This document shows positions 27,399 to 33,866 of a DNA stretch of 64,000 nucleotides, one piece after another (position 1 is the first letter of the stretch; the number at the start of each line of letters is the position of its first letter). Position numbers and translations under genes: made by a program. The notes beneath the pieces are model-generated. The model was not told where the DNA came from. It saw nothing but the letters and a program-made list of their open reading frames with translations, and did not search any database. The DNA comes from AP-15 sp963735445 (GTDB taxonomy: Bacteria; Pseudomonadota; Alphaproteobacteria; ATCC43930; CGMCC-115725), in contig CAVTLC010000019.1 in NCBI GenBank assembly GCA_963735445.1, positions 15,190 through 79,189 of the forward strand. The letters are read 5' to 3'.

Positions 27399-28547
27399 AT
27401 GAAGAACGGCTATCGCGTGTTCGACGCCGACACCCATGTCAATCCGGCGGCCGAGGTGCTCGAGCGCTACATCGATCCCGACTTTCGCCCGCGGCTTGCC
27501 GAATTGGCGCAGTACCGGCTGCCGGCCTCGCGCGCGGCAGAGGGCGGCGATAGCCTCCACAACTACCGTGTCGCGACCAAGTATTACCGCCGCATCCTCG
27601 GCGAGGCCGGCCCGCGCGAAAGCTTTTCCGGCCGCGAGTCGCGCTGGCGCGGCAGCAAGATGCCGCGGCCGGGGGTGCAGGACGATCAGGCCGCAAACCG
27701 CGTCGCCGACATGGATGATGAGGGGACCGATGTCCAGTTCCTGATCCCCGGCTCGTGGATGAGCCTGGTCGGCCTGCCCGACCCGTCCTTCGAGGTCGGG
27801 ATGATCCGCGCCTATCACCGTCACATGGCGGATTTCTGCAGCCCGTTTCCGGACCGGCTCAAAGGCCTGATCGTCGCTTCCGGGCGCAATGTCGATGAGG
27901 CGGTGCGCGAAATCCGCGCATGGGGCAAGTCGAAATGGGCGGTGGCGGTCAAACCGATGTTGCCTCCCGACCTGCCGCCCGACGATCCCGATCTCGACCC
28001 GATCTGGCGTGCCGCGGCCGATCACGATCTGCCGGTCGCACACCACAGCTCGACCTGGAACCCGCCCTATTATCCGGGTTATCGCGACGTCTGGGACAAC
28101 ATCTTCCTCGGCCGCATGGCGTCGCATCCCTGGGGTGCGATGCGGTTTGTCGCTTCGTTTATCGGCGGCGGCATCTTCGACCGCTACCCGGCGATGCGCC
28201 TCGCGGTGCTCGAATGCGGTTTTGGCTGGCTGCCGTTCTGGGCGCGCCGGCTCGACGAGCAGGCGGTCTATGTCGGCGGCACCGCGCCCTTAAAGCACCG
28301 GCCCAGCGATTACATCGGCTCGGGCCGGTTTTTCTGCAGTATCGAGCATCAGGAAGGCGAGGACATGTTCGCCGCCGTCACGAGTTTTCTCGGCGACGAT
28401 TTGCTGATGTACGCCTCCGACTATCCGCATTCGGAATGCCAGTTCCCGGACTCGATCGACAACATCCTCGCCTGGCAGACGCTAAAGCCCGAGACTCGGA
28501 AAAAGCTCTTCTGGGACAACGCCGCCCGTTTCTTCAAACAGACCTAG
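27399..28547 (+). CDS. Amidohydrolase (amidohydrolase_2 family), copy 2 of tandem pair
   Basis: 382 residues, same length and architecture as the preceding gene and closely similar throughout. For example FDADTHVNPAAEVLERYIDPDF, MPRPGVQDDQAANRVADMDDEG, WGAMRFVASFIGGGIFDRYPAM and ASDYPHSECQFPDS all have near-identical partners upstream. Metal-ligand positions are conserved (D-x-D-x-H, AHHSSTWNPPYYPGY, YASDYPHSE). GGGAGGAG lies 8-10 bases before the ATG. Differences cluster in the region following residue 120 and in the loop before residue 50, so the copies may differ in substrate. A tandem duplication is the simplest origin. Confidence 0.87.
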   Translation: MKNGYRVFDADTHVNPAAEVLERYIDPDFRPRLAELAQYRLPASRAAEGGDSLHNYRVATKYYRRILGEAGPRESFSGRESRWRGSKMPRPGVQDDQAANRVADMDDEGTDVQFLIPGSWMSLVGLPDPSFEVGMIRAYHRHMADFCSPFPDRLKGLIVASGRNVDEAVREIRAWGKSKWAVAVKPMLPPDLPPDDPDLDPIWRAAADHDLPVAHHSSTWNPPYYPGYRDVWDNIFLGRMASHPWGAMRFVASFIGGGIFDRYPAMRLAVLECGFGWLPFWARRLDEQAVYVGGTAPLKHRPSDYIGSGRFFCSIEHQEGEDMFAAVTSFLGDDLLMYASDYPHSECQFPDSIDNILAWQTLKPETRKKLFWDNAARFFKQT

Positions 28548-28873
28548 GCCGTCACGCGACGCGGTCGGCCGGCGGCGGCAAATTCCCGTGAACCGGGAAG
28601 TAACCGGGAATTTTCTTGTTCCGGCGCCCTCGTAATGCCAAATTTATCATATAAATCAATACCTTGGTAGAAATACGCGTGGTCGCTCAACCGGGAAATT
28701 TATTGCGATAACCGGGAACATTTTTCCACCGAACCGGGAAATCACGGGAATCCCTCCGCGCGCCATCGAAGTCCTCGTGGCAACTCGCCGAATGTCGCAC
28801 ACCACTTTGGCCAGATTGCGGATGAGGGGCAGCAGCAAGCGTCGGGTGGAACAGCGCAGCCCATCCCGCCGCC
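28548..28873. other. Intergenic region holding the AACCGGGAA array
   Basis: 326 bases with no credible gene. It is AT-richer than its flanks in the middle and contains the repeat array described separately. No promoter or terminator is clear. It marks the left edge of the accessory island. Confidence 0.6.
28591..28740 (+). repeat. Array of five exact AACCGGGAA repeats
   Basis: Exact copies start at 28591, 28602, 28689, 28710 and 28732, all in the same orientation; a degenerate CACGGGAA follows at 28743. Spacings within clusters are 11, 21 and 22 bases, close to one and two helical turns; the clusters are 87 bases apart and the intervening DNA is AT-rich. The layout resembles iterons or a multi-site operator. 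No replication gene is next to it. Confidence 0.75.
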
Positions 28874-29494
28874 CTACGCTTTCTGCGCCGCCTCCGCTTC
28901 CTTAGCCGCGCGCCGGTAGCGCTCGTCATCGTGGAACACATAGTCGTGGTCCTCACGGATTTTGCGCTGCGCCTCTGGGCCGGTGCGGCCTTCCTGCGCC
29001 AGACGCTTTTGCGCCACCGCGAGGCGCTCGTGCCCGCCGGGCGAGTTCCAATGCAACACCTTGCAGGCCTTGCCGCCGTGCGGCCGGAAGGCGTGCGTGC
29101 ATCCGGGTGGGGCGTAGGCGAAGGTGCCGGGGCCGCCGATCGCGGTGCGGTTGCCGATCGTCACTTCGAGTTCGCCTTCCAACACAAAGAAAAACTCCTC
29201 CTCGGCTGGATGGTGGTGCTCGGTCGCGTGAAAGCCGGGTTCGATCGTCAGCACATGCAATACGATGCTGCCGCCACTCTGCTCCGAGGTTAACAGCCAG
29301 TTGTAGCTGCGGTTGGGCGCCATCGCCGTCGGCTGCTCCTCCGGCCGCAACAGAGTCGGGATCTTCGGCAGGCGCGAGAACGCCTCGCGCAGCCGCAGGT
29401 AGTCGTCATGGGAATTGACATCGAATTGTAGTGGCTCGACCGGCTGGTTGGTGCGCGCGTCGACTTCGTCCGTTGTCTCGCTGTTGCCGCTCAT
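28874..29494 (-). CDS. Cupin domain protein
   Basis: 206 residues with a central single cupin domain. Motif 1 is visible in PGFHATEHHHPAEEEFFFVLEGELEVTIG (metal-binding HH...E) and motif 2 in YAPPGCTHAFRPHG with its histidine. The N-terminal 70 residues and a charged, probably helical C-terminal tail (RLAQEGRTGPEAQRKIREDHDYVF) flank it. Such cupins are often dioxygenases, isomerases or sugar/aromatic-binding proteins; the activity cannot be assigned. The ATG at 29494 is preceded by GGAGAGGAGCGG, a good ribosome site. It is the last typical high-GC gene before the island. Confidence 0.85.
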   Translation of the reverse strand: MSGNSETTDEVDARTNQPVEPLQFDVNSHDDYLRLREAFSRLPKIPTLLRPEEQPTAMAPNRSYNWLLTSEQSGGSIVLHVLTIEPGFHATEHHHPAEEEFFFVLEGELEVTIGNRTAIGGPGTFAYAPPGCTHAFRPHGGKACKVLHWNSPGGHERLAVAQKRLAQEGRTGPEAQRKIREDHDYVFHDDERYRRAAKEAEAAQKA

Positions 29495-29613
29495 CCGCTC
29501 CTCTCCATTTCGATCGGTCGCCTGTGCCTCGACGGAACACTAGGCAACCATCCGGCGATCGACAACAACCGCGGAGTGGGCGGCGCAGACGGCCGAGCCG
29601 CGATGCCGGTCAT

Positions 29614-29855
29614 GACCAGCCGCGGCGAACGCGGCATTTGCCAGCGGCGGTACTGGGAGCACACGATCCGCGACGATCGCGACTTTGCAGCTCACATCGA
29701 CGACACGCATTTCAACCCGGCCCCACCCTTCCCTCCCCCGCCTGCGGGGAGAGGGTTTGGGAGGGGCGCACCCGGCGGATTGGCCGCATTCGTCATTTCA
29801 CCGGTGCGTTGCCAGTGGAATGTATCCGGCCGACTGGTGGCGCGGCAGCGGATGA
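29614..29855 (+). pseudogene. Remnant of REP-associated tyrosine transposase (RAYT, Y1 family) split by a repeat
   Basis: The end of a RAYT transposase, the class that mobilises REP palindromes. The first piece, SRGERGICQRRYWEHTIRDDRDFAAHIDDTHFNP, is the well-known core preceding the catalytic tyrosine region. In intact homologues HFNP is followed by a short VKHG-type linker and then ADWPHSSF. Here a palindromic repeat (29722-29774) replaces the linker, and the second piece, ADWPHSSFHRCVASGMYPADW, resumes at 29775 in another frame and stops at 29855. The N-terminal half with the HUH motif is absent. It is therefore dead, but it explains the REP elements nearby. Confidence 0.75.
29722..29774. 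repeat. Palindromic repeat inserted in the RAYT remnant
   Basis: CCCTC-CCCCGC at 29731-29741 pairs with GCGGGG-A-GAGGG at 29744-29755, flanked by CCCACCCTT and GGTTTGGGAGGGG. It belongs to the GGGGAGAGGG repeat family also seen in the lolD 5' end. It interrupts the transposase remnant exactly between HFNP and ADWPHSS. Confidence 0.7.
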
Positions 29856-29954
29856 ACGCAACGGACTGGCGAACGGCTCTGAAATCAAAGCGGCGAAAGC
29901 GGCCGCGCGATATGACGATCGGCCGTCAGGGAGTGCGCGCCGGCTGGACGCAGA

Positions 29955-30013
29955 GGCGGAATGCGCTGCGCTGTTCTGCCGCCCTGCGCTTGCTGTTGCT
30001 CCCTACGCTTGCT
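29955..30013. repeat. REP-like element, left side of the TIR module
   Basis: GGCGG (29955-29959) and CCGCC (29979-29983) bracket AATGCGCTGCGCTGTTCTG, followed by CCCTACGCTTGCT at 30001-30013. The latter is the exact inverse of AGCAAGCGTAGGG found at 31599 and 32446. It contains the CTAC/GTAG tetranucleotide typical of RAYT-linked REPs. Confidence 0.55.
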
Positions 30014-30249
30014 ATAGGGAAGGGCTTAGCTCAAATTCCAGGGTCCACGTTCAGGCGCAGGCAGTGCACATTGAACCAATAAGCCATGATTTTAAAGTGG
30101 ATAAGGATCTAAACGGGCCTTTAGCACCATCACAATGTCCACCGATTTTGAATACGCACAAGGTTTCGCTTAATTCCGACGGAGACGGGCTAGGTACTTT
30201 TAGAAATTATTGCCGCCCTAGGCGCTTCTGCGATCAGAGGTAATACTTT

Positions 30250-31068
30250 ATGCTTATTTTTCTATCATATGCAAAGGAAGATACTGCGTCGGTTGACGAT
30301 ATCTACAAAAAACTAAAAGCAGCTGGATATCAGCCGTGGATGGACAAGTACGATATCTCACCCGGAGAGAATTGGAAATTTGCAATACAAAATGCGATTT
30401 CTTTATGTGACGCTGCTATAATTTTTCTTAGCAGTAAGAGCGTTTCGAAAACGGGATACGTACAGGCAGAGCTAGAAGAGTTTCTCGAACAGAAAAAACG
30501 GAGGCCCGAACGCTCCATATATCTGATCCCGGTGAGACTGGATCCGACACCCGTTCCAACCCGTATGTCAGATTTGCATTATGCCGATTTGTTCGAACCG
30601 GATGGTTGGACACGCGTTATTGCATCGCTTGAGAAAGCTAAACGCGAACAATTGCTGCTACGGGAACAAGGAGAGGCCCGTGGCACGTTCACCGTCTTCA
30701 CGAGGGTGATGGAAGAACAGTGGGACGGATTGCCGGGTTACCAAGCAAGACTGAGCTATCCAGAGCTACGTGGCGGGGCGACCGCTGAAGCATGCGAAGA
30801 ACTTAATCAGTGGTTTAAAGCCCGGTGCTTCTCTACATTACACCAACTTCGCACCAATAGGTTTGATCAGAATCCATCTCTCTGGGAAGATAAACAAAAG
30901 TACGGGATAGCAAGCTATAAAACGATAAATGAATATAGAATCACATTTCTATCCGATGAGGCACTAAGCATTGTTGAACACGTCACGGTGTATACTGGTG
31001 GAGTACACGAAAATTACTATTTCCGCACTGAAACTTTCGCACTTCGACCAGTGAGTCAGTTTCCTTGA
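30250..31068 (+). CDS. TIR-domain protein with N-terminal part of an RsiV/DUF3298-like domain
   Basis: 272 residues. Residues 1 to about 130 form a TIR domain: MLIFLSYAKEDTASVDDIYKKL, WMDKYDISPGENWKFAI, CDAAIIFLSSKS and GYVQAELEEFLEQ, where glutamate 74 sits at the position of the catalytic glutamate of NAD-cleaving TIRs. After a charged linker, residues from about 147 resemble the start of a DUF3298/RsiV-like domain, with EYRITFLSDEALSIVEHVTVYTGGVHENYYFRTETF. The frame ends at PVSQFP, while the rest of that domain continues in the next gene with a -1 shift. Base composition is far more AT-rich than the surroundings, so it was probably acquired. The likely role is defence or stress signalling by NAD depletion; this is inference. 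Confidence 0.8.
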   Translation: MLIFLSYAKEDTASVDDIYKKLKAAGYQPWMDKYDISPGENWKFAIQNAISLCDAAIIFLSSKSVSKTGYVQAELEEFLEQKKRRPERSIYLIPVRLDPTPVPTRMSDLHYADLFEPDGWTRVIASLEKAKREQLLLREQGEARGTFTVFTRVMEEQWDGLPGYQARLSYPELRGGATAEACEELNQWFKARCFSTLHQLRTNRFDQNPSLWEDKQKYGIASYKTINEYRITFLSDEALSIVEHVTVYTGGVHENYYFRTETFALRPVSQFP

Positions 31069-31436
31069 GCATCTTTTTTAAAAGCGGCAGCGATTATACG
31101 GAGGTACTAGGGCTACTCGCCAGAGAAGCGCTAAAAAAGCAGGCATGGGAACGTTCTCAGTCAAAGGGATTTGAACATTTTAGAAATATTTTCGATGATG
31201 AGTTATCTAAGGAATGGCTTGTCACTGGCACCACGTTCAAAGGCAATATAAAAGCAGATTTCACATTTTCCGAGACAGGGATGACCCTATATTTTGCGCC
31301 ATACCAAGTCGCGTACTTCGCGGCTGGAAGCTGGGAGATGACGCTCCCTTACTACGATCTCCGGGAGATTTTGCGCCCCAACGGGCCACACCTGTTGTTT
31401 ATGGGCGCTTCCATGGACGCGAACTGGCTAAGCTGA
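31065..31436 (+). CDS. C-terminal part of the RsiV/DUF3298-like domain (separate frame)
   Basis: 123 residues if started at TTG 31065, which overlaps the TGA of the TIR gene (TTGA). The sequence SIFFKSGSDYTEVLGLLAREALKKQ, then FTFSETGMTLYFAPYQVAYFAAGSWEMTLPYYDLREIL is the usual second half of DUF3298 domains, whose first half lies at the end of the upstream gene. One missing base near 31062-31066 would restore a single protein of about 395 residues. There is no ribosome site for independent translation beyond possible coupling. It shares the low GC of the TIR gene. Either a broken gene, a sequencing deletion, or a coupled two-piece system. Confidence 0.7.
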   Translation: MSIFFKSGSDYTEVLGLLAREALKKQAWERSQSKGFEHFRNIFDDELSKEWLVTGTTFKGNIKADFTFSETGMTLYFAPYQVAYFAAGSWEMTLPYYDLREILRPNGPHLLFMGASMDANWLS

Positions 31437-31578
31437 TTTTCCATAAGGCGCATCCGCCAAAACGGTGTCGTCGCCCTTTCGAAATGCCGCTTCCGGTTGA
31501 AGTAGCCGCGCAATTTGCAAGGGGAGTTTCGGTGCGGCGGTGCAGCCGATGAGCGTCGGAAGCTTGGCTGGCTCCCCC

Positions 31579-31640
31579 TACGCCTGGCTTGGCAAGACAG
31601 CAAGCGTAGGGCGTCTCCGGCGAAGGCCGGTGCCGAGCAT
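31579..31640. repeat. REP-like element, right side of the TIR module
   Basis: CCCTACGC at 31577-31584 and GCGTAGGG at 31604-31611 form an inverted pair. AGCAAGCGTAGGGCGT at 31599-31614 is repeated at 32446 and inverted at 30001-30013. It continues into a small CCGG-based hairpin (CCGGCGAAGGCCGG). It lies in the 251-base gap between the TIR gene and vapC, which holds no gene. Confidence 0.55.
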
Positions 31641-31687
31641 GGGCTGCAACCGGTGACATCCATTCGGTAGACACATTTGGAAGGTCC

Positions 31688-32125
31688 TTATGCGCCACTG
31701 GTCTCGCGCCACGGATTGAGCACCGAGACACGGGCCTTGTTGAAGTCGGCGGTGTCGCGCGAGACGACCGTCAAGCCGTGATGCAGCGCGGTTGCGGCAA
31801 TGATCAGATCGGGTTGCGAATAGGTATGTCCAGCCTTGCGCCCGTCCTCGACCAAGAGCCGCCACTTGAACATGACATCCTCGCTGACCGGCAGAGCGCG
31901 TTCCTCGAACATCGGCCGCACCTTGTGCGTCAGCCACTCGTTAAGCTCGGCGCGGTGCGTGGCATCGGCGACCAGTTCAATGCCGAAGCGGATTTCGGCG
32001 AAGGTGACGATGCTGACGAACAGCAGATCGAGAGGCTTGGAGGCAACGAAGGCGACAACTTTAGGGTTCGGTTTGGGCCGCCGCAGTTCGGAAAGAATAT
32101 TGGTATCGAGCAGCCAGCCCGTCAC
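31688..32125 (-). CDS. PIN-domain toxin, VapC/FitB type
   Basis: 145-residue PIN-fold ribonuclease toxin. Acidic active-site residues are Asp7 in WLLDTNILSEL, Glu44 in VTFAEIRFGIE, Asp106 in SQPDLIIAATAL and Asp124/Asp127 in SRDTADFNKA. The order and spacing are those of FitB/VapC toxins that cut RNA. The GTG start overlaps the antitoxin stop in GTGA, so it is translated after the antitoxin. GC content is back to the high chromosomal level, unlike the TIR gene, so the two were probably not acquired together. Confidence 0.9.
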   Translation of the reverse strand: MTGWLLDTNILSELRRPKPNPKVVAFVASKPLDLLFVSIVTFAEIRFGIELVADATHRAELNEWLTHKVRPMFEERALPVSEDVMFKWRLLVEDGRKAGHTYSQPDLIIAATALHHGLTVVSRDTADFNKARVSVLNPWRETSGA

Positions 32126-32403
32126 AATTTCACATCGCGCACGGGCAGCCGTTCGCGCCGGGGTTCGATATCTATATCGCGGTAGGGTGATTCTTGCAGG
32201 GCGGCGATCAGCGCAGCACCGGTGCGGCCGCCTTTGAGCCGGCGAAATTCTTCCGCCGCCACGACGACAACCTCATCGCGCCCATGCACGGTGACGTGTT
32301 GCGGCCCGTGACTGCGGACGCGCCGCACCAATTCGCTGAAACGCGCCTTGGCGTCTTGCAGCGCCCAGTGGCTCGGCCGGTTCTGTTTCTTTTCTCTAGT
32401 CAT
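32122..32403 (-). CDS. Type II antitoxin, Phd/YefM family
   Basis: 93 residues. The N-terminal DNA-binding part, HWALQDAKARFSELVRRVRSHGPQHVTVHGRDEVVVVAAEEFRRL, is the Phd/YefM fold. The C-terminal part, ALQESPYRDIDIEPRRERLPVRDVKL, is the flexible toxin-binding tail. It is immediately upstream of, and overlapping, the PIN toxin. The ATG at 32403 lies inside a palindrome that probably serves as its own operator. Pairing Phd-type antitoxins with PIN toxins is common. Confidence 0.9.
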   Translation of the reverse strand: MTREKKQNRPSHWALQDAKARFSELVRRVRSHGPQHVTVHGRDEVVVVAAEEFRRLKGGRTGAALIAALQESPYRDIDIEPRRERLPVRDVKL

Positions 32404-32412
32404 ACTGACTAG
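32396..32412. promoter_or_regulatory. Palindromic operator at the antitoxin start codon
   Basis: CTAGTCA (32396-32402), TAC, TGACTAG (32406-32412) form a perfect 7-base inverted repeat that includes the antitoxin ATG (complement of 32401-32403). Toxin-antitoxin operons are usually autorepressed at such sites; binding is inferred from position and symmetry. Confidence 0.65.
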
Positions 32413-32445
32413 ATATCATGGCCGGAGTCAAATTTCAAGCACTTG

Positions 32446-32475
32446 AGCAAGCGTAGGGCGTGTGTAGACACGCCG
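32446..32475. repeat. REP-like element with GTAG, upstream of vapBC
   Basis: AGCAAGCGTAGGGCGTG at 32446-32462 repeats the motif at 31599. GGCGTGT (32457-32463) and ACACGCC (32468-32474) form a hairpin with a GTAG loop. A GTAG tetranucleotide beside a hairpin is the hallmark of RAYT-associated REPs. Confidence 0.6.
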
Positions 32476-32565
32476 CGAAACACAAACTATAGAGGCCACG
32501 CGCCAAGCGGCCGATTAATGCCGGCGGATCAAGCGGGCGAGGCGCGCGGCGGGTAGATATGGTCG

Positions 32566-32883
32566 TTACCGGGATGGAGCGGTGCGACCCACCTCGCGCA
32601 GTCGTGGCGCGGTTTCGACGCCGAGTTTCTCTAGCTCTTCCGTCATCATTGCGATGCGGCGCTCCAAGGCGCTGACGATCTGGTCACCGATCTCAGCCGC
32701 CGTAAAGGTCACCTCGTCATGACGGGGAAGGCTCGCTGTCCCGTGAAGACTTCGCTTCTCCGCATCGGTTTGCGGAATGGCCATGACGATCGTTTCCGCC
32801 TTGCGGTAAGCCGGCATCAACCTCTCGGTGGCCTCGATCCGCTTCATCAGGTCGTGGGCCTGTTTCAATTCATCGAGGTTCAT
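32566..32883 (-). CDS. Hypothetical protein
   Basis: 105 residues from ATG 32883 (MNLDELKQAHDLMKRIEATERL); a longer upstream frame is Arg/Ser/Pro-rich and non-coding in look. The protein seems largely helical. The middle, HGTASLPRHDEVTFTAAEIGDQIVSALERRIAMMTEELEKLG, ends in a coiled-coil-like helix. I do not recognise a family. It sits at the right edge of the island on the same strand as vapBC but is separated from it by a REP element. There is no signal peptide. Confidence 0.5.
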   Translation of the reverse strand: MNLDELKQAHDLMKRIEATERLMPAYRKAETIVMAIPQTDAEKRSLHGTASLPRHDEVTFTAAEIGDQIVSALERRIAMMTEELEKLGVETAPRLREVGRTAPSR

Positions 32884-32920
32884 GTTGATTTCGTTGGACC
32901 ACTCCGACGCAAAGGTCAAG

Positions 32921-33060
32921 CTCTGATCTCGCGCGTGATTTCCTCGCGTACTACCTCGGTTGCGGTCATCAAATCGAACCGGACCCCGCCGAGATGGCCG
33001 AGCACCTCGGCGCCGACAGGAACGTCCCGGACTGGAAATCGCGGCTCGGCGATTTTGCAG
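32921..33060 (+). pseudogene. Possible gene fragment of unknown family
   Basis: A short stretch reading DLARDFLAYYLGCGHQIEPDPAEMAEHLGADRNVPDWKSRL has the composition of real protein, and its ending resembles the lead-in to a zinc-ribbon segment in small conserved proteins. There is no start codon and the following sequence is not coherent. It is probably a decayed remnant at the island border. Confidence 0.3.
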
Positions 33061-33151
33061 CGACGGCGCGTAGTCCGGATGGGCCGATTTGGGGCGGGTT
33101 GACTTGCGGGGGAGTGGGGCGGCAGGGTGCGGGATTGCTCGGGAGGGACCC

Positions 33152-33797
33152 ATGCCGCTGATCCTTTATTATGCGCCGAATGCTTGCTCGCTGGTGCCGT
33201 ATGTGACGTTGACCGAGGCTGGTGCTGCGTTTGAGGTGCGGCCGCTCAATTTCCGCCGGTCGCAGCATATGAGCCCCGATTATCTGCGGGTGAACCCCAA
33301 GCACAAAGTGCCGGTGCTGGTGATCGACGGCGAGCCGTTGACCGAAAACGTCGCGATCCAGATGTGGATCGCGCGGCACTTCCCGGCCGCCAAGCTGTTG
33401 CCGATCAGACCCGATGCAGGAATTGCACGCGATCTCGCTGTTGGCGTGGTGCGCCTCGGGCATCCACCCGTTTTTGTCGCGCATCAACTCGCCGCCGCGG
33501 GTCTGCGATGTGCCGGGCTCGGAGGAGTTGGTGCGGCGGCTGGCGGCGCAGCAGCTGTTCGAGAATTACCAGATCGCCGAGGACAAGCTCGCCGGCCGCG
33601 ACTGGTTCTTTGATCATTTTACCGCGGTCGACGCGCATTTTTTCTGGTGCTTCCGGCGCGGCACCCAGTTTCAGCTCGAGCTGGCGCAATTCAAGAATTG
33701 CATGGCGCATTTCGAGCGGATGCAGCGGCGCCCGAGCGTCCAGAAACTGCTCGCCTACGAGCAGCAGGTGCTGTCCAGCTTCGCCCAGGCGGCCTGA
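33152..33797 (+). CDS. Glutathione S-transferase, frameshifted
   Basis: GST-fold protein. The thioredoxin-like N-terminal domain reads MPLILYYAPNACSLVPYVTL and ends VPVLVIDGEPLTENVAIQMWIARHFP. The frame is lost at LLPI, and the C-terminal helical domain resumes one frame over with MQELHAISLLAWCASGIHPF, on to FERMQRRPSVQKLLAYEQQV. One extra C in the run at 33410-33412 explains it; the repaired protein has about 214 residues, normal for a GST. The catalytic residue is probably in the SxxP-like N-terminal region (ACSLVPY) of beta/Nu-type GSTs. GGGAGGG lies upstream of the ATG. The substrate is unknown. Confidence 0.85.
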
Positions 33798-33866
33798 CCC
33801 CGGCCGAGCCTTCTCCGCGGCTTCGAGCGCTCGCGCCGGTTGCCGGGGCGATGATAGGCTGGCGCG

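Larger units (their letters stand above)
29495..30249. other. Island entry region without intact genes
   Basis: 755 bases. It contains the RAYT remnant (29614-29855), an inserted palindromic repeat and a REP-like element ending at 30013. An AT-rich stretch follows (about 30070-30249), where base composition drops sharply towards the TIR gene. AGAGG at 30236-30240 is the TIR ribosome site. No other gene is visible. Confidence 0.6.

Noticed and set aside
28591..28740. CRISPR array
   Set aside because: The repeat unit is only nine bases, spacing is irregular and no cas gene is present.
29431..30243. 270-codon open frame across the island entry
   Set aside because: It runs through the RAYT remnant in the wrong frame, then through repeats and AT-rich DNA; no coherent protein.
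31561..31687. A further small gene between the TIR gene and vapC
   Set aside because: Frames here are short and consist mostly of REP-like palindrome sequence.
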